This document shows, piece after piece, positions 55,061 through 64,000 of a stretch of DNA of 64,000 nucleotides. Below the pieces are notes generated by a model, which was not told where the DNA came from, made no database searches, and saw only the letters and a program-made list of their open reading frames with translations. Both the position numbers and the translations under genes were made by a program. The stretch comes from Pseudothauera rhizosphaerae (GTDB lineage Bacteria > Pseudomonadota > Gammaproteobacteria > Burkholderiales > Rhodocyclaceae). Within the stretch, counting starts at the first letter, position 1. Every line of letters begins with the position of its first letter. Location of the stretch: contig NZ_SSOD01000006.1 of assembly GCF_004801305.1 (NCBI RefSeq), positions 1-64,000 of the forward strand, given 5' to 3'.

Positions 55061-56710
55061 ATGGCCGATCTAGCAAGCGTTTCCGTACTGGTCATCGACG
55101 CCAACGCCAACATGCGCAACCAGTTGCGCTCCATGTTGGGGAGCTTCGGCGTCACCCAGGTCCAGTTCGCCCCCAACGCGGCCACGGCCATCCGCAAGCT
55201 GCGCGAGGCGCGCTTCGACATCGTGCTGTGCGAGCTCAAGCTGGGCGAGGGCCAGGACGGCCAGCACCTGCTCGAAGACCTGCGCCACAACGACATCATC
55301 CCGCTCGCCACGCTGTTCATCATGGTCACCGGCGAGCGCAACTACGAGCGCGTGGTCGGCACCGCCGAGCTGGCCCCCAACGACTACGTGCTCAGGCCGC
55401 TGGCGGCCCACGCCCTGCACCACCGCCTGCAGCGCGCCCTCGGCAAGCGCGACGTCTTCCTGCCCGCCTACCGGCGCATCGAGATGGGCGATCCGCTCGG
55501 TGCGGTCGAGCTTCTCCGCGCCGCCGAACGGGAACACCCCCGCCATCTGGCCGATCTGCTCCGCCTGCAGGCGGAACTGCACCTGTCCATCGGCCAGACC
55601 GACGAAGCCGAGGCTGCCTACGCCAGGGCGCTGCGGGACAAGGACCTGCCCTGGGCCAAGCTCGGCCTCGCGCGCCTCATGATGCTGCGCAAGCGCTACA
55701 TGGAAGCCGAGGAAGTGCTCACCGGCCTGGTCGCCGAGTACGACAACTACATCGACGCCTACGACCTGCTGGCGCGCTGCCGGGAAGAAGGCGGCCGCCT
55801 GAACGAAGCCCGCGACGCCCTGGTGGCGGCCACCAACCGCTCCCCGTACCGCGTCGGACGACTGCGCCACCTGGGCGAGATCGCCCTCGAACTGGGCGAC
55901 CACAAGCGCGCCGAGCAGACCCTGGCCGAGGTCGTGCGCAAGGGCAAGGCATCCGATTTCCGTGATCCGGAGGACCACGTGCGGCTGGTCCAGGCCCAGC
56001 TCGGCCAGGGGCGCAGCGCGGAGGCGCGCGCCACCATCCGCGACCTGGAACGCAGCATGCTCGGCCAGGCCAAGACGCCCATGTGCGCCGCGCTGGCCCG
56101 CGCGCTCTACCATACCGGCATCGGCGAACCCGACAAGGCGCGTGCCGTACTGCACGAAGCGGTCGCCACCGGAGCCGACAGCAGTTCCCTGTCCATCGGC
56201 CTCAAGCAGGAACTGGTCAAGGCCTGCTTCGACAATGACCTGGAAGCCGAAGGCAGCGAACTGGTGCTCGACATCCTGCGCAACGCCCCCGACGAGCGCA
56301 CCGTGGAAGTGACCCGCGACGCCCTGCGCGAGCGCGGCCGGGAACTGCTCGCCGAGGAGCTCGAAGGCCGCACGCGCGAGGAGGTGCGCAGCCTGATCGC
56401 GCGCGGCGCGGACAAGGCCAAGAGCGGCGACTACGACGGCGCGGTGAGCGAGATGATGAGCGCGGTGCGCAAGATGCCCGGCAATCCGCACGTGCTGTTC
56501 AACGCCGCGCTCGCCCTGCTGCGCCACGTGGAGCACCGCGGCTGGAACGAACGCTTCGCCAGCCAGGCGAGCGCGCTGATCGTGCGCGCGCGCCGCTTCG
56601 ACCCGGCCAGCCCGCGCCTGGCGGCGATCTCCGCCTTCATGCACGGCCTGTTCAAGAAATACGCCATCCAGCCGCGCGAGCGCACGCGCAACGGCTCCGA
56701 TGCGATCTGA
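55061..56710 (+). CDS. Degenerate receiver domain fused to TPR repeats
   Basis: A 549-residue cytoplasmic protein. The N-terminal 120 residues have the receiver fold, but key residues differ. The acidic pocket is reduced to D13 (VLVIDANANMR), the phospho-acceptor position is E58 (DIVLCELKLGEGQDG), and the conserved Lys is R112 (NDYVLRPL). T90 is retained. The remaining part, about 150-520, consists of TPR-like helical repeats for protein-protein contact. A Glu at this site can mimic the phosphorylated state, so it may act as a constant adaptor. The ATG at 55061 is chosen; a TTG at 55040 is also in frame. Similar TPR response regulators occur in Pseudomonas. Confidence 0.85.
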   Translation: MADLASVSVLVIDANANMRNQLRSMLGSFGVTQVQFAPNAATAIRKLREARFDIVLCELKLGEGQDGQHLLEDLRHNDIIPLATLFIMVTGERNYERVVGTAELAPNDYVLRPLAAHALHHRLQRALGKRDVFLPAYRRIEMGDPLGAVELLRAAEREHPRHLADLLRLQAELHLSIGQTDEAEAAYARALRDKDLPWAKLGLARLMMLRKRYMEAEEVLTGLVAEYDNYIDAYDLLARCREEGGRLNEARDALVAATNRSPYRVGRLRHLGEIALELGDHKRAEQTLAEVVRKGKASDFRDPEDHVRLVQAQLGQGRSAEARATIRDLERSMLGQAKTPMCAALARALYHTGIGEPDKARAVLHEAVATGADSSSLSIGLKQELVKACFDNDLEAEGSELVLDILRNAPDERTVEVTRDALRERGRELLAEELEGRTREEVRSLIARGADKAKSGDYDGAVSEMMSAVRKMPGNPHVLFNAALALLRHVEHRGWNERFASQASALIVRARRFDPASPRLAAISAFMHGLFKKYAIQPRERTRNGSDAI

Positions 56711-56737
56711 GCGCGCCGCGCCCCGGTAGTTCTCGCC

Positions 56738-57085
56738 ATGAAACGCTGGCTGCTCGTCCTGCTGCTCCCGCTGCTGGCCGCCTGCCTGCCGGCTGCGGAC
56801 GAGGCCCCACGGGGCGGCGGCCTGCCGTCCGAAGCCCACGCCACGCTCGCGCTGATCCAGGCCGGCGGCCCCTTCCCCTACCGCCAGGACGGCACCGTGT
56901 TCCAGAACCGGGAACGCCTGCTGCCGGAACGCCCGCGCGGCTACTACCGGGAATACACCGTGCCCACGCCCGGCGCGCGCGACCGGGGCGCAAGGCGCAT
57001 CGTCACCGGCGGGCAGCCGCCCGAGGTGTTCTACTACACCACCGACCACTACCGCAGCTTCCGCCCCATCGAGCCCCGCCGATGA
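56738..57085 (+). CDS. Barnase-like ribonuclease with lipoprotein-type signal
   Basis: Secreted RNase of the microbial N1/T1-barnase group, 115 residues. The N-terminus MKRWLLVLLLPLLAAC is a signal sequence ending in a possible lipobox (C16). The mature part matches barnase in its catalytic residues: E72 in YYREYTV, R86/R87 in RGARRIV, and H104 in TTDHYRSF. The stop overlaps the barstar-like gene by four bases (ATGA), the expected toxin then inhibitor order. It probably acts outside the cytoplasm on RNA, for nutrition or competition; which is not known. Confidence 0.88.
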   Translation: MKRWLLVLLLPLLAACLPAADEAPRGGGLPSEAHATLALIQAGGPFPYRQDGTVFQNRERLLPERPRGYYREYTVPTPGARDRGARRIVTGGQPPEVFYYTTDHYRSFRPIEPRR

Positions 57086-57483
57086 ATGCCGCCTCCCTCT
57101 TCGACGCCGCCGGCGTCCGTCCCCTGCCGCGGGGTGGCCTGCGCGGCCTGGAAGCCGCCGCCCGCGCGGCCGGCGTCCCGCTCCACCGCGTGGAACTGGC
57201 CGCCTGCCGCGACAAGGCCGGCCTGCTGCGCGCCATCGCCGCCGCGCTGGCCTTCCCGTCCTGGTTCGGCCACAACTGGGACGCCCTCTCGGACTGCCTG
57301 GGCGACCTGTCCTGGCTGCCCGGCGACTGCGTCGCCGTGGCCTTCGCCGGCAGCCGGCCCCTGCGCGCCGCCGCGCCGGAGGACTACCGCAGCGCGCTGG
57401 AAATCTTCGCCGAGGCGGCCGCGGAGCTGGCGCGGGACGGCCGTCGCCTGATCCTCTTCGCACCTCTCCCCGCCCGGCCCTGA
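57082..57483 (+). CDS. Barstar-like ribonuclease inhibitor
   Basis: A 133-residue cytoplasmic protein without a signal peptide. The barstar core FPSWFGHNWDALSDCLGDLS carries D67 and D71, equivalent to the RNase-contacting Asp35 and Asp39 of barstar. It overlaps the upstream RNase gene by four bases, so inhibitor and enzyme are made together and any RNase retained in the cytoplasm is neutralised. Confidence 0.9.
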   Translation: MNAASLFDAAGVRPLPRGGLRGLEAAARAAGVPLHRVELAACRDKAGLLRAIAAALAFPSWFGHNWDALSDCLGDLSWLPGDCVAVAFAGSRPLRAAAPEDYRSALEIFAEAAAELARDGRRLILFAPLPARP

Positions 57484-59037
<1,554 letters not shown>

Positions 59038-59050
59038 GGGCGTGGCAGGC

Positions 59051-60229
59051 ATGGGCAGGAAGCGCCGGGCCTGCCTCGCCTTGCTCTGCGGACTGCTGAC
59101 CGGCACCTCGGCCGCTGCCGCCGTGCTGGTCGTCGGCCCCGGCGAGGCCATCACCCGCATCGGCGACGCGGCCCGGCTGGCGCAGGACGGCGACACGGTG
59201 CTGATCCTCCCCGGCACCTATCGCGGCGACGTGGCGGTGTGGACGCAGAAGCGCCTGGAAATCCGCGGCATGGAACCGCGGCCGGTGCTGGAGGCCGCCG
59301 GCAAGAGCGCGGAAGGCAAGGCCATCTGGGTGTTCCGCAACGGCAGCTTCACCGTCTCCAACCTCGAATTCCGCGGCGCGCGGGTGCCGGACGGCAACGG
59401 CAACGGCATCCGCTTCGAACGGGGCGAGTTGTCCGTGGAAGACTGCGTGTTCGACGACAACCAGACCGGCATCCTCACCGCCAACTTCAACGACTCCCGC
59501 CTCTCCGTGCGCCGCAGCGTCTTCGCCAACGCGCCGCGGGACGCCCGCCTGCCCCATCTGCTGTACGTGGGCCGGATCGCCCATTTCAGCGTGGAAGGCA
59601 GCCGTTTCCACAACGGCTTCCGGGGCCACCTCATCAAGTCCCGTGCCCAGGTCAGCGAGATCCGCTACAACCTGATCGTGGACGGTCCCGGCGGCGGCGC
59701 TTCCTACGAGATCGACCTGCCCAACGGCGGCGACGCGCTGGTCGTGGGCAACGTCATCGGCCAGAGCGCCGCCACCCAGAACCCGGTGGTGGTCGCCTTC
59801 GGCGCGGAAAGCCATGCCTGGCCCGGGAGCCGGCTGCGGCTGGCCCACAACACGCTGCTCACCGAAGGCTGGCGCCCGGCCTGGTTCCTGCGCACCTGGC
59901 CCGGCCGGCTGCCCGCCGGCACCACGGTGGAAACCCGCAACAACCTCACGGCCGGCTTCGGCACGCTGACCACGCTGACGCGGGGCACGCATGGCGGCAA
60001 TGTCCACCTTCCCCCCTGGATTCTCGATCCGGGCACCTTCGACATCACCCTCGGCCAGTCTTCCATCCTGCGCGGCTGGGCCGGCCTGCCGTCCGCGCCT
60101 GCCGGCCCCCTGGCCCCCACGGCGGAATTCGCTTTTCCCCTCGGCACCCGCAGGCTGGAAGCTCCCGCGGAATGGGTTTCCGGGGCCTTTCAGAGCACCG
60201 AACTGCCGCTGGACGGCAGTTCCGACTGA
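59051..60229 (+). CDS. Secreted right-handed beta-helix protein
   Basis: A 392-residue exported protein. A signal peptide (about 1-24, RACLALLCGLLTGTSAAAA) is followed by the opening AITRIGDAARLAQDGDTVLILPGTYRGDV, typical of pectin-lyase-fold repeats. Successive turns contain FTVSNLEFRG, LSVEDCVFDDN, LSVRRSVFAN and FSVEGSRFHNG. No catalytic residues of a known polysaccharide lyase can be assigned. It lies between argB and the exosortase-A-associated cluster; a role in exopolysaccharide handling is only suggested by position. An in-frame GTG at 59042 is an alternative start. Confidence 0.75.
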   Translation: MGRKRRACLALLCGLLTGTSAAAAVLVVGPGEAITRIGDAARLAQDGDTVLILPGTYRGDVAVWTQKRLEIRGMEPRPVLEAAGKSAEGKAIWVFRNGSFTVSNLEFRGARVPDGNGNGIRFERGELSVEDCVFDDNQTGILTANFNDSRLSVRRSVFANAPRDARLPHLLYVGRIAHFSVEGSRFHNGFRGHLIKSRAQVSEIRYNLIVDGPGGGASYEIDLPNGGDALVVGNVIGQSAATQNPVVVAFGAESHAWPGSRLRLAHNTLLTEGWRPAWFLRTWPGRLPAGTTVETRNNLTAGFGTLTTLTRGTHGGNVHLPPWILDPGTFDITLGQSSILRGWAGLPSAPAGPLAPTAEFAFPLGTRRLEAPAEWVSGAFQSTELPLDGSSD

Positions 60230-60330
60230 ACGGCCGCAGTCCTGCCGGCCGGATGTCACGGCGATATGCGTGCAAATCCACTAAACTCGCCGCATCCGCA
60301 ACGACTCTTGTCCACGACCGGCTCCCACGC

Positions 60331-61911
60331 ATGCAGCAGAGCTACGCCCTCCACCACCTGATCGGCGCTTCCGCCGAACGGAACCCGGACGCCGCCGCGC
60401 TGACCTTCTCCGGCGTCACGCAGGATTACGGCCAGTTCCACGCATCGGTGCAGTCCTTCGCATCCGGGCTGATCGCCCTCGGCCTCGATCGCGGCGAGCG
60501 CGTCGCCATCTACCTGGACAAGCGCTTCGAGACGGTCATCGCCAGCTTCGGCGCCACCGCGGCCGGCGGCGTGTTCGTGCCGGTCAACCCCATCCTCAAG
60601 CCCGAGCAGGTGGGCTACATCCTGCGCGACTGCAACGTGCGCGTGCTGGTCACCAGCCCGGAACGCTACGCCCCCCTGCGGGAGACCCTGGCCGCCTGCC
60701 ACGACCTGCGCCACGTGGTGCTGACCGGCACGCCGGGCGACATGGCCCCGCTGCCCGGCACCTCCGTACACACCTGGACCGACCTGCTCGCCGCGCCGGC
60801 GGCGGTGGGCCATCGCATCATCGACACGGACATGGCGGCCATCCTCTACACCTCCGGCAGCACCGGTCGCCCCAAGGGCGTGGTGCTGTCCCACCGCAAC
60901 ATGGTGGCCGGGGCGAAGAGCGTGGCCCAGTACCTGGAAAACCGCGCCGACGACACCCTGCTGGCCGCGCTGCCCCTGTCCTTCGATGCCGGCTTCTCGC
61001 AACTGACGACGGCCTTCCATGCCGGCGCGCGGGTGGTGCTGCTCAACTACCTGCTGCCGCGGGACGTGCTCAAGGCCCTGGAACAGGAGCGTGTCACCGG
61101 GCTCACCGCCGTGCCGCCCCTGTGGATCCAGCTCTCGCAGCAACAGTGGCCGGCAGGCATCGCCGAACACCTCCGCTACATCGCCAACACCGGCGGGCGC
61201 ATGCCGCTGGAAACGCTCACCCGGCTGCGCGCCGCCCTGCCGCGCACGCGCCCCTACCTCATGTACGGCCTCACCGAAGCCTTCCGCGCTACCTACCTGC
61301 CGCCGGAGGAAGCGGACCGCCGCCCCGACTCCATCGGCAAGGCCATCCCCAACGCGGAAGTGCTGGTGCTGCGGGAGGACGGCACCGAATGCGCACCCAA
61401 CGAGCCGGGCGAACTGGTGCAGCGTGGCGCGCTGGTGGGCATGGGCTACTGGAACGACCCGGAGAAGACCGCGGAGCGCTACAAGCCGCTGCCCGCGGGC
61501 ATCGCCGGGCGCGAGACGGGCCTGATGATCCCCGAACTGGCGGTGTTCTCCGGCGACACGGTACGCCGCGACGAGGAAGGCTTCCTGTACTTCATCGGCC
61601 GCCGCGACGAGATGATCAAGACCTCCGGCTACCGCGTGAGCCCCAACGAGGTGGAGGAAATCCTCTACGCCACGAAGCTGGTGGGCGAATGCGCCGCCTT
61701 CGGCGTCGCCCACGACACCCTGGGGCAGAGCATCGTCGTCATCGCCACGCCACCGGCAGGCGGTACGCTGGACGCCGCGGCCCTCCTCGCCGAATGCCGT
61801 GCGCGCATGCCGGCCTACATGGTGCCCGGCCGCATCGACGTGCGCAGCGGCCCCCTGCCCCGCAACCCCAACGGCAAGATCGACCGCAAGACGCTGGCCG
61901 GCGAAGTCTGA
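60331..61911 (+). CDS. Acyl-CoA ligase (AMP-forming), exosortase-A-associated type
   Basis: A 526-residue ANL-superfamily ligase that activates a carboxylic acid as adenylate and then thioester. The AMP-binding loop is ILYTSGSTGRPKGVVLSH, with YGLTEAFRATYLPPEEA as motif A5 and FIGRRDEMIKTSGYRVSPNE as A8; the C-terminal Lys is in NPNGKIDRKTL. The sequence and the neighbouring genes resemble the ligase that accompanies exosortase A and exopolysaccharide loci. Substrate unknown. Confidence 0.85.
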   Translation: MQQSYALHHLIGASAERNPDAAALTFSGVTQDYGQFHASVQSFASGLIALGLDRGERVAIYLDKRFETVIASFGATAAGGVFVPVNPILKPEQVGYILRDCNVRVLVTSPERYAPLRETLAACHDLRHVVLTGTPGDMAPLPGTSVHTWTDLLAAPAAVGHRIIDTDMAAILYTSGSTGRPKGVVLSHRNMVAGAKSVAQYLENRADDTLLAALPLSFDAGFSQLTTAFHAGARVVLLNYLLPRDVLKALEQERVTGLTAVPPLWIQLSQQQWPAGIAEHLRYIANTGGRMPLETLTRLRAALPRTRPYLMYGLTEAFRATYLPPEEADRRPDSIGKAIPNAEVLVLREDGTECAPNEPGELVQRGALVGMGYWNDPEKTAERYKPLPAGIAGRETGLMIPELAVFSGDTVRRDEEGFLYFIGRRDEMIKTSGYRVSPNEVEEILYATKLVGECAAFGVAHDTLGQSIVVIATPPAGGTLDAAALLAECRARMPAYMVPGRIDVRSGPLPRNPNGKIDRKTLAGEV

Positions 61912-61933
61912 CGCCGGCACCACGGAGACGACT

Positions 61934-63757
61934 GTGCTCGAACAGTTCAGCGGGATTCTTTACGGCGACACCCCTGCCCCCGATGCGGCAGCCCCCTCGC
62001 CCCAGGTGGCCCGCCTCGATTTTCCGGGGGGCACGCTGGCCTTTCGTCCCGGCGTGACGGTCTTCGAAGACGGCGGCGACCTCTGCCTGGCGCTGGGCAC
62101 GCCCCGCTTCGACGACACGGCCCTGCAACAGACGAACCTCCAGCACGGGGCCGCAGCGGCCTGGGCGCAGGCCTTCCGCCGGCATGGCGACGAGGCTTTG
62201 CAGCAGGTGCGGGGCCGCTTCTGCGTGGTGCTGATCCGCGCCGGCGGCCGCGAGGCCCTGCTGGCCACGGACCGCTTCAGCACCTGGCCGATCTGCTACG
62301 GGGAACAGGATGGCCGGCTGGCCTTCTCCGACCGGGCCGACACCCTGCCCGGCATCCCCCGGCGTGTGTCTTCCCAGGCCGTGCTCGAATACCTCTTCTT
62401 CCACATGATCCCGGCGCCGACGACCATCTTCGCCGGCGTCTCGCGCCTGCCCGCCGGCCACCTGCTGAAATGGCGCAACGGTGAGGCCGAATGCGTGCGC
62501 TGGTGGCAGCCGGTCTTCGAAGAACACACGGCGCACGGCTTCGACGACGCCAAGGCCCGTTTCCTGCAAATCGTCGAGGACAGCGTGCGGCGCGAGGCGG
62601 AAGGGGCGAACGTGGGCTGCTTCCTGTCCGGCGGCACGGACAGCTCCACCGTGACCGGCATGCTGTGCAAGGTCTGGGGCGAGCCGGCGCGCAGCTACTC
62701 CATCGGCTTCGACGCCAGCGGCTACGACGAGATGGAGTACGCCCGCCTCGCCGCCCGGCGTTTCGGCGCCGACCACCAAGAGTACTACGTCACCCCCGAC
62801 GACTTGGTCGCCGGCATTCCCCGGGTCGCCACCCATTACGACCAGCCCTTCGGCAACTCCTCCGCCCTGCCGGGCTGGATCTGCGCCACCCGCGCCCGGG
62901 AGGACGGCATCGGGAAGATGCTCGCCGGCGACGGCGGCGACGAACTCTTCGGCGGCAACAGCCGCTACGCCAAGCAGCGCATCTTCGGCTGGTACGAGGG
63001 CATCCCCGGCCCGCTGCGCCGCGGCCTGCTGGAACCGGCCCTGGCCCTGCCGGGCATGGACCGCATCCCGGTGGTGAAAAAGGGCGTCAGCTACGTGGAG
63101 CAGGCCCGCGTGCCCATGCCGGACCGCATCCACATGTACAACATGCTGGTGCGTCTGGGCACCGATACGGTGTTCGAGCCGGACTTCCTCGCCCGTGTGG
63201 ACATCGGCAGCCCCGCCCGCGGCCAGCGCGCGGTGTGGGCGTCCACCGCGGCCCGCTCCCACATCAACCGCATGCTCCACTACGACTGGAAGTACACCCT
63301 GGCCGACAACGACCTGCCCAAGGTCATCGGCACCACCGGGCTTGCCGGCATCGACGTGGCCTTCCCGCTGCTCAGCGACGAACTCACCGACTTCTCCCTC
63401 ACCCTGCCGCCGGCGTGGAAGCTCAAGGGCCTGACCCTGCGCTGGTTCTTCAAGGAAGCCCTGCGCGGTTTCCTGCCCGACGAGATCATCGCCAAGAAGA
63501 AACACGGCTTCGGCCTGCCCTTCGGCGTCTGGGCCTGCCGCCACGCCCCCCTCAAGGCGCTCGCCGCCGACGCCCTGGGCGGTTTCAAGGGCCGCGGCAT
63601 CGTGCGCCCGGCCTTCGTCGACGAACTTCTGTCCACCCACCTGCCGGCCCATCCGGGCTATTACGGCGAAATGGTGTGGATCATGATGATGATGGAGTTC
63701 TGGCTGCGCGGGCACGAGACGAACGGCCCACTCCCATGGACGACCCCCTCCCCATGA
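61934..63757 (+). CDS. Asparagine-synthetase-like protein lacking the N-terminal Cys
   Basis: A 607-residue protein with an N-terminal Ntn-glutaminase-like domain (about 1-180) and a C-terminal ATP-pyrophosphatase synthetase domain. The PP-loop is SGGTDSS (232-238), with GDGGDELFGGNSRY and KKKHGFGLPFGVW also present. The glutaminase normally begins MCGI; here the corresponding stretch is QFSGILYG, with Ser in place of the catalytic Cys and four residues ahead of it, so glutamine hydrolysis is unlikely. GTG start with GGAG 6 bp upstream. Amide formation with ammonia or another amine, as in beta-lactam-synthetase-like homologues, is inference. Overlaps the next gene by four bases. Confidence 0.8.
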   Translation: MLEQFSGILYGDTPAPDAAAPSPQVARLDFPGGTLAFRPGVTVFEDGGDLCLALGTPRFDDTALQQTNLQHGAAAAWAQAFRRHGDEALQQVRGRFCVVLIRAGGREALLATDRFSTWPICYGEQDGRLAFSDRADTLPGIPRRVSSQAVLEYLFFHMIPAPTTIFAGVSRLPAGHLLKWRNGEAECVRWWQPVFEEHTAHGFDDAKARFLQIVEDSVRREAEGANVGCFLSGGTDSSTVTGMLCKVWGEPARSYSIGFDASGYDEMEYARLAARRFGADHQEYYVTPDDLVAGIPRVATHYDQPFGNSSALPGWICATRAREDGIGKMLAGDGGDELFGGNSRYAKQRIFGWYEGIPGPLRRGLLEPALALPGMDRIPVVKKGVSYVEQARVPMPDRIHMYNMLVRLGTDTVFEPDFLARVDIGSPARGQRAVWASTAARSHINRMLHYDWKYTLADNDLPKVIGTTGLAGIDVAFPLLSDELTDFSLTLPPAWKLKGLTLRWFFKEALRGFLPDEIIAKKKHGFGLPFGVWACRHAPLKALAADALGGFKGRGIVRPAFVDELLSTHLPAHPGYYGEMVWIMMMMEFWLRGHETNGPLPWTTPSP

Positions 63758-64000
63758 CCAATCCCCTCCCGCCCAAGGCGGCGCCCGCCCACGCCCCCAT
63801 GACCCGCTTCCCCGTCGCAAATGGCGAACTGCTGGTGGGCGGCATCCCCCTCTCCCGCGTCGCCGCCCGGGTCGGCCGCACCCCGTTCTATGCCTACGAC
63901 CGCAGCCTGCTCACCGCGCGCGTGGAAGAGCTGCGCGCCGCCCTGCCGCCGGCCGTCAAACTGCACTACGCCATGAAGGCCAACCCCATGCCGGCGCTGG
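63754..64000 (+). CDS. PLP-dependent decarboxylase, exosortase-A-associated type (partial, cut by window end)
   Basis: First 82 codons of an alanine-racemase-fold decarboxylase related to diaminopimelate/ornithine decarboxylase. TPFYAYDRSLLTARVEELRA is followed by LHYAMKANPMPAL, whose Lys is the PLP-binding residue. The ATG at 63754 overlaps the previous stop (ATGA); in-frame starts at 63736 and 63799 are possible. With the ligase and synthetase genes it forms a coupled operon that runs off the right edge. Confidence 0.8.
   Translation, partial: MTNPLPPKAAPAHAPMTRFPVANGELLVGGIPLSRVAARVGRTPFYAYDRSLLTARVEELRAALPPAVKLHYAMKANPMPAL

Noticed and set aside
59051-60229. Beta-helix protein as a PEP-CTERM exosortase substrate
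   Set aside because: Its C-terminus has no PEP motif, membrane helix or basic tail.

Overview
The window is about 64 kb of GC-rich bacterial chromosome carrying ordinary, densely packed genes on both strands. The gene content points to a beta-proteobacterium, most likely Rhodocyclales (Thauera, Azoarcus or Zoogloea-like). The clues are a short beta-proteobacterial type H-NS protein, a pilB-pilC-pilD set, an FmdB-DUF502-aspS run, and the start of an exosortase-A-associated exopolysaccharide cluster. This placement is inferred from gene families; no rRNA gene lies inside the window. I see no insertion sequence, prophage, CRISPR array or tRNA gene.

Layout. 0-0.37 kb: a leftward consensus sigma-70 promoter followed by a boxA-like element, which looks like an rRNA operon leader running off the left edge. 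0.37-10.4 kb: a PilZ-like unknown, thyA-folA, a PLP amino-acid decarboxylase, dcd, mrp/apbC, an OmpA-like lipoprotein and metG. 10.5-12.8 kb: a SulP transporter overlapping an acylphosphatase gene, then a small membrane protein. 12.8-19.3 kb: an envelope-stress locus with a sulfatase-fold phosphoglycerol-transferase-like enzyme, divergent from a ColR-like regulator, two tandem methyltransferase paralogs, a WaaP/InaA-type kinase and a ColS-like sensor kinase. 19.3-31.3 kb: dnaE, a CmpX-like membrane protein, a quinone oxidoreductase, maeB, an orphan ParA and uvrD. 31.3-40.8 kb: a small conserved unknown, leuS-lptE-holA-proA-xerD, ybaK, an H-NS gene, folB and plsY. 40.8-48 kb: tsaD, an HD-GYP response regulator, and a leftward block gloA, YgjP-like protease, CinA-N-like, EI24 and ffh, with a CcsA/YpjD-like gene opposite. 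48-57.5 kb: pilBCD, FmdB, DUF502, aspS, a degenerate receiver-TPR protein and a barnase/barstar-like pair. 57.5-64 kb: hsp20, argB, a secreted beta-helix protein, then an acyl-CoA ligase, an asparagine-synthetase-like protein and a PLP decarboxylase cut by the right edge.

The most noteworthy part is 12.8-19.3 kb. Three copies of a 16-bp pattern, TTNAC-N6-TTCAC, sit upstream of the phosphoglycerol-transferase-like gene and of each methyltransferase gene. One copy fits every position of the Pseudomonas ColR consensus as I remember it. The first methyltransferase has lost the first glycine of its SAM-binding loop. Together this looks like a self-contained ColRS-type regulon for envelope modification, rearranged so that effector genes sit between regulator and sensor.

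Other points of interest are the barnase/barstar-like RNase and inhibitor pair with a lipoprotein-type signal on the RNase, the receiver domain with Glu in place of the phospho-acceptor Asp, and the asparagine-synthetase-like protein without the N-terminal glutaminase cysteine next to an acyl-CoA ligase and a decarboxylase.
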